The translations under genes were made by a program, and so were the position numbers. Source: Martinezella lusitana (GTDB lineage: Bacteria > Pseudomonadota > Alphaproteobacteria > Rhizobiales > Rhizobiaceae). From it: a stretch of DNA of 64,000 bases. Below the pieces are notes generated by a model. That model made no database searches, was not told the origin of the DNA, and saw nothing but the letters and a program-made list of their open reading frames with translations. Within the stretch, counting starts at the first letter, position 1; every line of letters starts with the position of its first letter. The DNA is taken from the NCBI RefSeq assembly GCF_900094565.1, contig NZ_FMAF01000021.1, forward strand, positions 1 through 64,000, in the 5' to 3' direction. Of the stretch, positions 7,426 to 15,931 are shown one piece after another.

Positions 7426-8133
7426 TTAGACGTTGAAGCTCGGCATTATGTCACGCATCGTTAGCGCATTTTCGCAGGCCGCTCCCGACGCAGTGTTGTC
7501 GAAAACGCACCAGCTGTCGGCGGCAAGCAACCTCGCAAAGGAAAGGATCTCCTGGTCGTTGTAGCTCGAATAGTAGATTTTTGGTTTGCCGTGCAGACGA
7601 ACATAACGAGGCGGATGCAGAAAATCCGTAGTCCGCCAGACAGGAGCGGGATCTGCCAGTACCCGGTCAAGCGAATATCGGTCAATCAGAGCCCTTGCTT
7701 GGGCCGCCGCCCAACTTTCGTGTCGAACCTCAAGAACGATTGGGCCGGGATGCGCACTTCGCATCGTCTCGAAGGCGCGCTCGGCATCATACGGATCGAA
7801 CATTAAAGTCGGTGGCAGCTGGCAAAGCAAAGGCCCGAGTTTCTCGCCCAGCGGCAAGATCTTCTGGAGAAAGATTTCGAATGCTCCGCCGATGTCTTTC
7901 AGCTTGCGAACATGGGTGATCTCTTTCGGAATCTTGATCGCAAACCGAAAATCTTTCGGAACTGAATCAGCCCATCGACTGAAGGTGGCTGCTTTATGCT
8001 GCCTATAAAACGTCGAATTTATTTCGACGCCCTTAAACACCGCCGCGTATCGGCTAAGTCCACTTCCTTCTTCGGGAAAGCGGTCGGCGACTGCTTTTGG
8101 AATTGACCAGGCGGCTGTGGCAATGATCGACAA
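7426..8133 (-). CDS. DUF72 family protein (TIM-barrel, YecE-like), 235 aa
   Basis: Recognised from the DUF72 pattern: RYAAVFKGVEINSTFYRQHK, then WADSVPKDFRFAIKIPKEIT, LCQLPPTLMFD, IVLEVRHESW and YVRLHGKPKIYY. The family has a TIM-barrel fold and unknown activity. The domain begins NLSIIATAAWSIP, where a TTG at 8133 with GGAACTGG upstream is the best start; the frame stays open further upstream but without family similarity. The usual first motif (S-G-W-x-Y-x-x-W) is altered to ATAAWSIP. A GGAAC box lies 80-84 bases upstream of the start on the same strand. Confidence 0.8.
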   Translation of the reverse strand: MSIIATAAWSIPKAVADRFPEEGSGLSRYAAVFKGVEINSTFYRQHKAATFSRWADSVPKDFRFAIKIPKEITHVRKLKDIGGAFEIFLQKILPLGEKLGPLLCQLPPTLMFDPYDAERAFETMRSAHPGPIVLEVRHESWAAAQARALIDRYSLDRVLADPAPVWRTTDFLHPPRYVRLHGKPKIYYSSYNDQEILSFARLLAADSWCVFDNTASGAACENALTMRDIMPSFNV

Positions 8134-8608
8134 GTTCCAGTTCCTATCGATGGGCGGAAGCGCTTGAAGAAATTGCGTGATGCCTGTCAGTAACCGAGAA
8201 GCCGGGGCCGTTGTTCCAACTGTCCATCGCCGGCAGGCGGGCCTGAACACGGCGATACACCGCTCGGGCGACCTGGGCAGCCCGCGGACTCGCATCGATC
8301 TAATGCGACTGGCCGACAACAGCGCCAGCCTCTCGAGAGGGCAGATTTACGGAGCCGCCGGCCTGAAGCGGCCGACCCTAATCCGACGCCGTTTATGGCA
8401 AACGACCATTCAGCAGATGAAGCGCCCCGGTCCTTACCGTCGGCAGTTGGGCAAAACCGTACGAGGCTCGAGATCGATGACCCGCCATGACTTCAAGAAG
8501 GAAATTGGCCCCGCACTCCCGTGATTACAATACGTCGCTCGAGCAACATCGCCCCGACCAAGTGTTGGCTCAGTGCCGCGTTTTTGTGACGCTTCCAGAT
8601 AGCCACGT
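8134..8608. other. Intergenic between two minus-strand genes
   Basis: About 475 bases; contains the candidate EcfG motif for the DUF72 gene. Plus-strand frames here lack a ribosome binding site and recognisable similarity, so none is called. Confidence 0.45.
8192..8217 (-). promoter_or_regulatory. Possible EcfG/RpoE2-type promoter for the DUF72 gene
   Basis: Minus strand GGAAC (8217-8213), 18 bases, GTT (8194-8192). The -10 region reads CGGTTAC, as it does at the PRC-barrel gene. The spacing is one base longer than the best cases, so this is a weaker call. Confidence 0.4.
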
Positions 8609-9424
8609 TTAAGCGGCTCCGGGAATTTCCTCTGTCACAACTTCGAAACGCGACAGGGTTGCAGGGCCGAAGGCAGTTGTGAGCGCAACATCGGTGGCGT
8701 CCCGGCCGGTCGCCACCAAAATGCGGCCAATGCGCGCCTTGTTGTGCCTGGCATCGACGGTATGCCAATGGCCTCCGAGATAGACTTCGAACCAGGCGCT
8801 GAAATCCATCGGGTTAGGATCCCTGGGGACGCCGATGTCGCCTAGATAGCCTGTGCAGTACCGCGCCGGGATGTTCATACAGCGGCAAAGCGTGATGGCG
8901 AGATGTGCGAAGTCGCGGCACACGCCGACGCGGTCATTGTATCCGCCAAACGCCGTCCGGAGGGGATTCGCCTTCTGATAGTCGAACGTGATGTGATTGT
9001 GTACGAAATCAAGGATTGCCTTCACTCGTGGCCACCCGAGGGGCGTGGACGAGAACTGCTTCCAGGCGAAGTCCGTCAGTTGGTCGGTATCGCAATAGCG
9101 GCTACCCAGCAGATAGACAAGCACCTCGTCCGGCAGATCCTTGATATCGTGCTGAAATGCATGTTGCGGCACCGGATCTGGAAGACCTCCGTCATAGATC
9201 TCGAACTCTGTTGAGATCGTGGTTATTCCGGGCGGTGCGACGATTCGGCTGCAAGCATTACCGAAGCCGTCAATGTAGGACCAAGCCTCGATTGGCCGAT
9301 CGAAAATCACGACCTGTTCCGTAAGAAGATCCATGCGGCGGGAGGGGTGAATGTTGAGGACCAACAACATGGGGGTGGCCTGCTGGCATTCATAAGCGAG
9401 GTGAAAGCCCGCGCGTATCTTCAT
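8609..9424 (-). CDS. Transglutaminase-like cysteine peptidase family protein, 271 aa
   Basis: The N-terminal half (residues 1-120) is the beta-rich domain of bacterial transglutaminase-like proteins (MKIRAGFHLAYECQQATPML). The C-terminal half carries the catalytic triad of the fold: Cys in YNDRVGVCRDFAHLAI, His in HWHTVDARHNK and the following Asp in the same segment, plus the usual ARYCTGYLGD. Family members are predicted peptidases or amidases; the substrate is unknown. The ATG at 9424 starts the recognisable domain and is 50 bases downstream of a perfect EcfG-type promoter, so a stress role is likely. No signal peptide is seen. Confidence 0.87.
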   Translation of the reverse strand: MKIRAGFHLAYECQQATPMLLVLNIHPSRRMDLLTEQVVIFDRPIEAWSYIDGFGNACSRIVAPPGITTISTEFEIYDGGLPDPVPQHAFQHDIKDLPDEVLVYLLGSRYCDTDQLTDFAWKQFSSTPLGWPRVKAILDFVHNHITFDYQKANPLRTAFGGYNDRVGVCRDFAHLAITLCRCMNIPARYCTGYLGDIGVPRDPNPMDFSAWFEVYLGGHWHTVDARHNKARIGRILVATGRDATDVALTTAFGPATLSRFEVVTEEIPGAA

Positions 9425-9473
9425 CGTTGTGTCCTTCGTAAGAGATATCCGCCAGAAACGATCATTCAGCGGC

Positions 9474-9498
9474 AACGCGCGGGCAACGAAGGTGTTCC
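9474..9498 (-). promoter_or_regulatory. EcfG/RpoE2-type promoter for the transglutaminase-like gene
   Basis: Minus strand GGAAC (9498-9494), 16 bases, CGTT (9477-9474): an exact consensus match 50 bases before the ATG. Confidence 0.65.
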
Positions 9499-9749
9499 GC
9501 CCACTCGTGGAGTCCTAATGCTGCGATCATCGGTCGTGACTTTCACCTGTAGAGACATGTCGGCAAAATCGTATGGACTTCCGTCGCAGCTTAATTCCCC
9601 ACCAAACAGGTCTTGTCGCTCGTCCTAGCTTCAAGGATCCGGGAGCCGGCTCGGATCTCAGTTGAGGGCATACGCCGAAACAAAGAGAGAACATAGTCAA
9701 ACTTCGCGGCGGTATCAGCAAGTCCAACTATATGACTCCTACACACCGG

Positions 9750-9774
9750 GAAACTACTAGCCCGCCGGGGCGTT
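9750..9774 (+). promoter_or_regulatory. Possible EcfG-type promoter for the small gene-ligD pair
   Basis: GAAAC (one mismatch to GGAAC), 16 bases, CGTT, 36 bases before the next ATG. The remaining 385-base interval between the divergent genes holds nothing else that I recognise. Confidence 0.4.
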
Positions 9775-9809
9775 TTGATTCTGTAAGATTAATAAGCAGG
9801 AGAAAGGCA

Positions 9810-10118
9810 ATGGCGGACGACAGCAGCACGACGATATGGGCGACATTTGACACCCGCGAGGCGGCCGAGCTTGCTGTCGAACATCTGGTTCAGCTGCGCG
9901 GCATCTCAAGGCCGGACCTTTTCATCCAATCTGCCACGACCGAAAATACCGCAGGCTCGGCACCGTCCGGTAGTGACGCATCTCACGATGGAGAAGCGCA
10001 CACCGACGCCGCGCTCGAAGGTGAGATCGTGGTTTCCGCCGACGTCGCCGCCGATCAGATCGCCGTCGTTCAACGCAATCACGGTGATGGTGGTGCGATC
10101 CGTGTATTGGGTCGCTAG
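9810..10118 (+). CDS. Small hypothetical protein preceding ligD, 102 aa
   Basis: Begins MADDSSTTIWATFDTREAAE with AGGAG 7-10 bases upstream. The first 45 residues (ATFDTREAAELAVEHLVQLR) look like the alpha-beta fold of proteins that interfere with or flip membrane orientation of charges in stress operons ('general stress YflT-like' patterns), followed by a low-complexity acidic linker and a beta-rich end (EIVVSADVAADQIAVVQRNH). I cannot assign a function. It sits 68 bases before ligD on the same strand and probably shares its transcript. Confidence 0.65.
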   Translation: MADDSSTTIWATFDTREAAELAVEHLVQLRGISRPDLFIQSATTENTAGSAPSGSDASHDGEAHTDAALEGEIVVSADVAADQIAVVQRNHGDGGAIRVLGR

Positions 10119-10186
10119 GTCGCCAATGGAAGCCGGCAGGAAAGCCGGATCCCTTCTTTTGCCAGAATTGGAGGAGCTTGGAGTTT

Positions 10187-12835
10187 ATGACCGACAATCT
10201 TTCGACGTACCGTGCAAAGCGCGATTTCAAGAAGACCGGCGAACCGAGTGGCGAAGCTCAAGTCAAGCCGTCGAACCGCCGGCGATTCGTGATCCAGAAG
10301 CACGATGCTACCAGTCTCCACTATGACCTTCGGCTTGAACTCGACGGCGTCTTCAAATCCTGGGCCGTGACGAAGGGGCCTTCGCTCGATCCGCACGACA
10401 AGCGGCTGGCCGTGGAGGTCGAAGATCATCCGCTGGACTACGGCGACTTCGAAGGCACGATCCCGAAAGGGCAATATGGCGGCGGTACGGTCATGTTGTG
10501 GGACCGCGGCTATTGGGAACCGGAGGGCAGCAAGTCGCCAGAAGAGGCTCTGAGGAAGGGCGACTTCAAATTCACCCTGGAAGGCAAGCGCCTCCATGGG
10601 AGTTTTGTCCTCGTTCGCATGCGGCATGACCGGGACGGCGGCAAACGGACCAACTGGCTGTTGATCAAGCATCGTGACGACTTTTCGGTCGAGGAGAACG
10701 GCGCCGCTGTCCTTGAAGAAAACGCTACGTCGGTGGCGTCCGCCAGGACGATGGAGGCAATCGCATCTGGAAAAGGCAGGAAGCCGAAGCCATTCATGCT
10801 GCAGAATGGCGAGGTCGAGGCGGATGCAGTATGGGACAGCAGTCACGGTCTTGCCGCCGAGGGACGCCACACAAGGACCAAGACCGCGAAAAAGCCGGCC
10901 GCCGCCGAGCGGATGAAATCCGCCATGCCGGATTTCATCCCGCCGCAACTGTGCGAAACCCTGGCTCGCCCGCCATCAGCCGACGGTTGGATCCATGAGA
11001 TCAAGTTCGACGGCTATCGCATTCAGATGCGAATTGAGGATGGTGAGGTGACGTTGAAAACCCGCAAAGGCCTGGATTGGACAGGCAAGTACCCGGCCAT
11101 TGCCAGGTCGGCTTCCGCTCTTCCAGATGCCATTATTGATGGAGAAATCTGCGCACTCGACGAAAACGGCGCCCCGGATTTCGCCGCTCTGCAAGCCGCG
11201 CTGTCGGAAGGAAAGACCGACGCTCTGGTCTACTTCGCGTTCGACCTCCTTTTCGTCGGGGACGAAGACGTGCGCGAGCTCCCGCTCACCGAACGAAAGG
11301 AACGGCTTGCGGCGCTCTTGTCGGGCGCCGGCGAAGATCCGCGTCTGCGCTTCGTCGAGCATTTCGAAACCGGTGGCGATGCCGTTCTCAGATCTGCCTG
11401 TCGTTTGTCGCTGGAAGGGATTGTCTCCAAGCGGGGCGATGTGCCGTACCAATCGGGCCGCACGGAGACCTGGGCGAAGTCGAAATGCCGGGCAGGGCAC
11501 GAAGTCGTCATCGGCGCCTACGCAAAAACCAATGGCAAGTTCCGATCGTTGCTCGTCGGCGTCAATCGCGGCGACCACTTCGTCTATGTCGGGCGCGTCG
11601 GCACGGGCTATGGCGCCAAGACCGTCGAGACGTTGCTCCCCAAACTGCGGGAGATGGAAACATCTAAATCGCCGTTCACGGGGATAGGCGCGCCGAAGAA
11701 AACTTCCGATATCGTTTGGCTGAAACCAGAACTCGTTGCCGAGATCGAGTTTGCTGGCTGGACGGCCGATGGCCAGGTGCGTCAGGCGGCCTTCAAGGGC
11801 TTGCGGGAAGATAAGCCGGCCGCAGAGGTCGAGGCCGAGAAGCCGGCCTCACCCGCCAAAACCGAGGTGCCCGACCCCGAGACGTCGAAACCTGCGCCAA
11901 AGCCCTTTCGCAAGGGCGGGAAGGTGGAGGTGATGGGCGTGATGATTTCCAGTCCGGACAAGCCGCTATGGCCGGGTGCCGGTGATGGGGAGCCGGTGAC
12001 CAAGGTTGATCTGGCGCGCTATTATGAAGCCGTCGGCTCCTGGTTGATCGACCACATCAAGGGGCGACCTTGTTCCATTATCCGCATACCCGACGGCACT
12101 GGGGGAGAACAGTTCTTTCAGCGACACGCCATGCCGGGAACATCGAACCTGCTGGAACTGGTTACGGTTCTTGGCGACAAGAAACCATACCTACAGATCG
12201 ATCGGGTCGAAGGTCTTGCTGCGATCGCCCAGATCGGCGGTGTCGAGCTACACCCGTGGAACTGTGAGCCTGGTCAGCCGGAGGTGCCCGGCCGTCTGGT
12301 GTTCGACCTCGATCCCGGTCCCGATGTCAAATTCTCCACCATCGTCGAAGCTGCCCGCGAAATTCGCGACCGGCTGGACAACCTCGGGCTCGTCAGCTTC
12401 TGCAAGACGACGGGTGGCAAGGGACTGCACGTGGTGACGCCGCTTGCCGTGCCGAAAGGCAAGAAACTCAGCTGGGACATAGCGAAGGGCTTCGCCCATG
12501 ACGTCTGCGAGCAGATGGCACGTGACAATCCGGGTCTCTACCTGATCAAGATGGCCAAGAACCAGCGTGAAGGGCGCATCTTCCTCGACTACCTGCGCAA
12601 CGATCGTATGGCGACGGCTGTCGCACCTTTGTCTCCACGGGCGCGGCCGGGCGCCACGGTGTCGATGCCGCTGACATGGACCCAGGTCAAAGCGGACCTT
12701 GATCCAAAGAGATTTACGGTTCGCACAGTTCCTGGGCTGCTTGCGACAAGCTCGGCATGGCAGGATTATTGCGACGGTCAACGGCCGCTTGAACAGGCTA
12801 TCAAGCGCCTCGGGAAGTCCAGACAGGTAGCTTGA
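10187..12835 (+). CDS. ligD: Non-homologous end-joining DNA ligase D, 882 aa
   Basis: Multifunctional enzyme that trims, fills and seals DNA double-strand breaks with Ku. Three domains are visible in the order phosphoesterase-ligase-polymerase. The 3'-phosphoesterase spans about residues 30-190 (RRFVIQKHDATSLHYDLRLE and DFEGTIPKGQYGGGTVMLWD). The ATP-dependent ligase spans about 245-545, with the adenylated Lys273 in EIKFDGYRIQMR and DGEICALDENGAPDF and GIVSKRGDVPYQSG downstream. The archaeo-eukaryotic-primase-like polymerase spans about 580-870 (SSPDKPLWPGAGDG, the metal motif VFDLDPGPDVKFS, KTTGGKGLHVVTPL). I prefer the ATG at 10187, 10 bases after GGAGGAG, to the TTG at 10178. No ku gene is in the window, so its partner is elsewhere. 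Confidence 0.96.
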   Translation: MTDNLSTYRAKRDFKKTGEPSGEAQVKPSNRRRFVIQKHDATSLHYDLRLELDGVFKSWAVTKGPSLDPHDKRLAVEVEDHPLDYGDFEGTIPKGQYGGGTVMLWDRGYWEPEGSKSPEEALRKGDFKFTLEGKRLHGSFVLVRMRHDRDGGKRTNWLLIKHRDDFSVEENGAAVLEENATSVASARTMEAIASGKGRKPKPFMLQNGEVEADAVWDSSHGLAAEGRHTRTKTAKKPAAAERMKSAMPDFIPPQLCETLARPPSADGWIHEIKFDGYRIQMRIEDGEVTLKTRKGLDWTGKYPAIARSASALPDAIIDGEICALDENGAPDFAALQAALSEGKTDALVYFAFDLLFVGDEDVRELPLTERKERLAALLSGAGEDPRLRFVEHFETGGDAVLRSACRLSLEGIVSKRGDVPYQSGRTETWAKSKCRAGHEVVIGAYAKTNGKFRSLLVGVNRGDHFVYVGRVGTGYGAKTVETLLPKLREMETSKSPFTGIGAPKKTSDIVWLKPELVAEIEFAGWTADGQVRQAAFKGLREDKPAAEVEAEKPASPAKTEVPDPETSKPAPKPFRKGGKVEVMGVMISSPDKPLWPGAGDGEPVTKVDLARYYEAVGSWLIDHIKGRPCSIIRIPDGTGGEQFFQRHAMPGTSNLLELVTVLGDKKPYLQIDRVEGLAAIAQIGGVELHPWNCEPGQPEVPGRLVFDLDPGPDVKFSTIVEAAREIRDRLDNLGLVSFCKTTGGKGLHVVTPLAVPKGKKLSWDIAKGFAHDVCEQMARDNPGLYLIKMAKNQREGRIFLDYLRNDRMATAVAPLSPRARPGATVSMPLTWTQVKADLDPKRFTVRTVPGLLATSSAWQDYCDGQRPLEQAIKRLGKSRQVA

Positions 12836-12891
12836 GCGTTCGTGGCGGCCTGGCTACTGAACAGGATTTCGAATTCGTGCGGCAAGGCACC

Positions 12892-13323
12892 ATGGAAAAG
12901 GAACAGAACGAAGCCACCTCAACTGAGCCGCGCGTTGGCGCAACGACAGACTTGCCTCACGATCGGATTACCGTGCAGCGCTTTCGTGAGTCTTTCCCGC
13001 GTGCACGCTGGAGTGACACCTTAAATGCCTGGTTTGTGCCCGGCCGGACCGCCGAGAGGCGAATTGGACGCTGGCGCGCCGAGATGGAAGCGGAGGCGGA
13101 CGCTTTTGCCGACGAAAAGGGCAGGGATGCTTTCGCATTCGATCCAATCGAAAGCCGCTATCTCGAAGCGACGCCTTCGGCCTTTCAAATCAGGACACCC
13201 TACTCGCGCACTGTCGTGAACGAAAAACGTGAAATCCCGTTCGCGCGCTGGGACGCGGATCGCCGGCTGCGGACTGTCCCTTACCCGTCCGGAGCTTGCA
13301 GGATCGTTCTTAACGCGAAATAG
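12892..13323 (+). CDS. Small protein with two HARP-like segments, probably truncated at the C-terminus
   Basis: 143 residues behind ligD (57-base gap). Two segments share a motif: RFRESFPRARWSDTLNAWFV and VNEKREIPFARWDADRRLRT, each with an 'F-ARWD-R-W' core like the HARP domain that helps helicases anneal DNA strands. That similarity is my reading and needs a profile search. The protein ends abruptly after TVPYPSGACRIVLNAK, where related rhizobial proteins seem to continue with an Arg-rich helix; a nearby frame (ELAGSFLTRNRN) could be the lost end, suggesting a frameshift near 13290. The start is uncertain because upstream codons from 12832 are open. Confidence 0.55.
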   Translation: MEKEQNEATSTEPRVGATTDLPHDRITVQRFRESFPRARWSDTLNAWFVPGRTAERRIGRWRAEMEAEADAFADEKGRDAFAFDPIESRYLEATPSAFQIRTPYSRTVVNEKREIPFARWDADRRLRTVPYPSGACRIVLNAK

Positions 13324-13570
13324 GAACTCGCTCCAAGCGCTTGTCGTGGCCGATCAGTACAAGAACAATCCCACCGACGAGTGGGCCGGCAGCCAGAGCA
13401 AGCAGTGCAATGCTTGTATTGCCATTGCACGGCACCCTGTCTTAGGAGCTGAAGAAACCGCTTCGCAGTGCGCTAGACCATCTTGACGCCGCGGTCATCA
13501 TCTCGAATCCGGCAGCCTGCGCTATAGGTGCCAAGATTACATGCAGAATGGTCAATCGTTTGGGAATTCG

Positions 13571-13700
13571 TCATCCCTTGGTCGCGCCGGCCGTCAAGCC
13601 CCCAGACGAAGAGTTTCTGGAAGTAGAAAAAGAGAAAGGCGATCGGGACGGTCATGACAACCGATGCTGCCATGACCGCGCCCCAATCAGTGTTGAATTC
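13571..13700 (-). pseudogene. Sugar ABC transporter permease, C-terminal remnant
   Basis: The minus strand encodes DWGAVMAASVVMTVPIAFLF then FYFQKLFVWGL, the last membrane helix and tail of a MalG-type permease. The natural end GLTAGATKG is restored by removing one T (CTTGACG to CTGACG) near 13592, so the copy carries a frameshift. Everything upstream of about residue -45 from the end is missing; the sequence switches at about 13700 into another gene fragment on the opposite strand. Confidence 0.75.
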
Positions 13701-13962
13701 GGTGGAGACTGATACCGCGAACGATCTCCTCGGACTCGGCGCGCTGATCCAGGTCTGCGCCAGCCTGCCGAACAATTTCATCGCCTTCGAATACACGACC
13801 GGCGATCCCGATTGGTGGTACGACATCGTGGAGGGCCTGCCCCAGACGATCGTGAGGAGCGGCCTCGTCGATATCATCGAGCGGCCGGGCATGGGCGTCG
13901 ATCTCGTGCCGGAGAAGGCGAAACGCTATCTTGCGGAAGACGATCGCGATTTCTTCGACTGA
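13701..13962 (+). pseudogene. Enolase-superfamily sugar-acid dehydratase, C-terminal remnant
   Basis: Reads LIQVCASLPNNFIAFEYTTG, DPDWWYDIVEGL and RPGMGVDLVPEKAKRYL, the C-terminus of mandelate racemase/muconate-lactonizing (enolase superfamily) sugar-acid dehydratases. The catalytic barrel and N-terminal lid are absent, so it cannot be active. It is joined head-to-head with the permease remnant, which points to a deletion or inversion between two catabolic genes. It lies just upstream of an intact sugar transporter operon that may once have served the same pathway. Confidence 0.75.
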
Positions 13963-14026
13963 CGCGAATGTCTTGGCGGCAGTGGCTCGTCAAACTGCGC
14001 AATCGGGAAATGAGGCTGAAATCCGA

Positions 14027-14056
14027 TTGACATTGCTGTTTTACGATTCCTATAGT
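14027..14056 (+). promoter_or_regulatory. Sigma-70-type promoter of the first sugar ABC operon
   Basis: TTGACA (14027-14032), 18 bases, TATAGT (14051-14056). It is about 90 bases before the first permease gene and overlaps the upstream side of an inverted repeat. Confidence 0.6.
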
Positions 14057-14064
14057 TGGTCCGT

Positions 14065-14086
14065 TATGAACTAGAGGAAGTTCATA
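14065..14086. promoter_or_regulatory. Candidate operator (8-bp inverted repeat)
   Basis: TATGAACT, six bases, AGTTCATA, directly downstream of the -10 box, a position where a bound repressor would block transcription. GAAGTTCAT from its right side recurs in a palindrome before the IclR-type gene (19403-19413). Confidence 0.55.
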
Positions 14087-14146
14087 TAAAAACTGGTTGG
14101 CGGCGTTTCAGAGGAGTGAAGCGCTTGCAGCCAAAGGAGGAGGCTC

Positions 14147-15022
14147 ATGGGAATCCGATGGAGCCGCGTCACCCCGCATTTGGCCGTTGCGCCTGCGGCC
14201 CTGCTGACGCTTGTCTTTTTCATTGGGGCAATCGGCTGGACCGTCTATCTATCATTCACGGCCAGCCGCCGCTTTCCGGACTATGAACTGATCGGCTTGA
14301 AACAATATTGGCGGCTGTTTCATGATTCATCATGGCTGCTGTCCCTGCAAAATCTGGTGATCTTCGCCCTTGGCAGCCTGCTGTCGATCGTCGTCGGCTT
14401 CATCCTTGCGGCGCTGATCGATAAGGAGGTGCACGGCGAGGGCTTATTCAGAACCATCTTCCTTTACCCCTTGGCGGTTTCGCTGATCGTGACCGGCCTC
14501 GTGTGGCGATGGCTGTTCAATCCCAGCCTCGGTATCGAGAACGTTCTTCATTCGCTTGGCTGGCAAAGCGCATCCTTCAACTGGCTCGCAAGCCAGGACA
14601 CGGTCATGTTCGGCGTCATCCTTGCCGCCGTCTGGCAATCGACCGGCTTCTTCATGGCGCTGATGCTGTCCGGACTGAAATCGATCAACACCGAGATCTG
14701 GCAGGCCGCGCGTCTAGACGGCGTGCCCTTCTGGCGCCTCTACATCGAGGTGATCATTCCGATGATGAAGCTCACCTTCCTGACCTGCATCATCTTGCTC
14801 TGCATCGGCGTGGTGAAGGCCTATGACATCATCGTCGCCATGACCAACGCCGGCCCGGGCGGCGCGTCCGTCATGCCTGCCTATTTTGTCATCGACGCCT
14901 ACTGGCAGAAGCAGAACCTCGGTTTCGCCTCGGCGGGCGCGACCGTGATGCTGCTGACCACGCTTGTTCTTTTCCTGCCGCTCGTCATCGTCACGGCTAT
15001 CAGGCAGAGGAATGCGACATGA
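14147..15022 (+). CDS. Sugar ABC transporter permease (MalF-type), 291 aa
   Basis: Inner-membrane subunit of a CUT1 carbohydrate importer. Six hydrophobic segments are apparent, beginning VAPAALLTLVFFIGAIGWTV, and the cytosolic EAA coupling loop reads IWQAARLDGVPFWRLYIEVI before IPMMKLTF. AAAGGAGGAGG lies just before the ATG, an unusually strong ribosome binding site. First gene of a permease-permease-ATPase-binding protein operon (14147-18325); the next gene overlaps by 4 bases. The substrate cannot be read from sequence. Confidence 0.92.
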   Translation: MGIRWSRVTPHLAVAPAALLTLVFFIGAIGWTVYLSFTASRRFPDYELIGLKQYWRLFHDSSWLLSLQNLVIFALGSLLSIVVGFILAALIDKEVHGEGLFRTIFLYPLAVSLIVTGLVWRWLFNPSLGIENVLHSLGWQSASFNWLASQDTVMFGVILAAVWQSTGFFMALMLSGLKSINTEIWQAARLDGVPFWRLYIEVIIPMMKLTFLTCIILLCIGVVKAYDIIVAMTNAGPGGASVMPAYFVIDAYWQKQNLGFASAGATVMLLTTLVLFLPLVIVTAIRQRNAT

Positions 15023-15927
15023 CGGCGATACCCCTGACATCGCAATCCGCTAACCAAGTGAAAGCCCGTCGGCGCCCGTTCATTCGGCCGCATCGCGTGG
15101 TGATCTTCGTCTTCCTGCTGATGGCCGCCGCCTTCTTCGCGGTGCCGCTCTACGTCATCGTGGTGACCTCGTTCAAGACGATGGACCAAATTCGGCTCGG
15201 GCAGATCTTCTCCCTACCCTCACCCTGGACGACCGATGCCTGGACCTACGCCTGGGCGCAAGCCTGCTCCGGCATGAACTGCAACGGTGTGCGGGTGGGT
15301 TTCGTCAATTCGCTCTATATTCTTGCGCCGAGCCTCGTGCTGACGATTTCGCTCTCGATCATCACCGGCTACGGGCTCGCGCTCTGGAACGTCAAATGGG
15401 CGAACGGCTTCCTGTTTGTGCTCTTCATCTGCGCCTTCGTGCCCTTCCAGATCATCATGTATCCGCTGATCAAGATTGCCGGGACGCTGCATATATACGG
15501 CACGACCTTCGGCATCGCGGTCATTCACAGCGTCCTGTCGCTGCCCTTCCTGACCCTGATCTTCCGCAACTACTTCCGAGGAATGCCGCCGCAGATCATC
15601 GCGGCGGCGATGATCGACTCAGGCTCGTTCTGGCGGATCTTCTTCGAAATCGTGCTGCCGATGTCCGGAAACATCATGATCGTCGTGTTGATTCTGATGA
15701 TCACCGGCATCTGGAACGACTTCCTGGTCGGCCTGACCTTTGGCGCACAGGATACGCAGCCGATGACGGTCGTGCTCAACAACATCACGGTCACGACCAC
15801 CGGCGCCAAGAATTATGCCGTCGACATGGCGTCGGCGCTGCTGACCGCGCTGCCGCCGCTCGTCATCTATTTCGTCCTCGGCAAATTCTTCGTGCAGGGC
15901 ATCACGGCCGGCGCCATCAAGGGATAG
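15019..15927 (+). CDS. Sugar ABC transporter permease (MalG-type), 302 aa
   Basis: Second membrane subunit. Hydrophobic segments start at VVIFVFLLMAAAFFAVPLYV; the EAA loop is IIAAAMIDSGSFWRIFFEIV and the protein ends in the MalG-typical FFVQGITAGAIKG. The start codon overlaps the preceding stop (ATGA), indicating translational coupling. An extra Cys-containing periplasmic loop (AQACSGMNCNGVRVG) is seen between helices 1 and 2, as in some glucose/mannose-type rhizobial transporters. Confidence 0.92.
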   Translation: MTAIPLTSQSANQVKARRRPFIRPHRVVIFVFLLMAAAFFAVPLYVIVVTSFKTMDQIRLGQIFSLPSPWTTDAWTYAWAQACSGMNCNGVRVGFVNSLYILAPSLVLTISLSIITGYGLALWNVKWANGFLFVLFICAFVPFQIIMYPLIKIAGTLHIYGTTFGIAVIHSVLSLPFLTLIFRNYFRGMPPQIIAAAMIDSGSFWRIFFEIVLPMSGNIMIVVLILMITGIWNDFLVGLTFGAQDTQPMTVVLNNITVTTTGAKNYAVDMASALLTALPPLVIYFVLGKFFVQGITAGAIKG

Positions 15928-15931
15928 AGGC

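Noticed and set aside
8177..8524. 115-residue plus-strand frame in an intergenic stretch
   Set aside because: No ribosome binding site, no similarity, and it overlaps the candidate promoter of the DUF72 gene.
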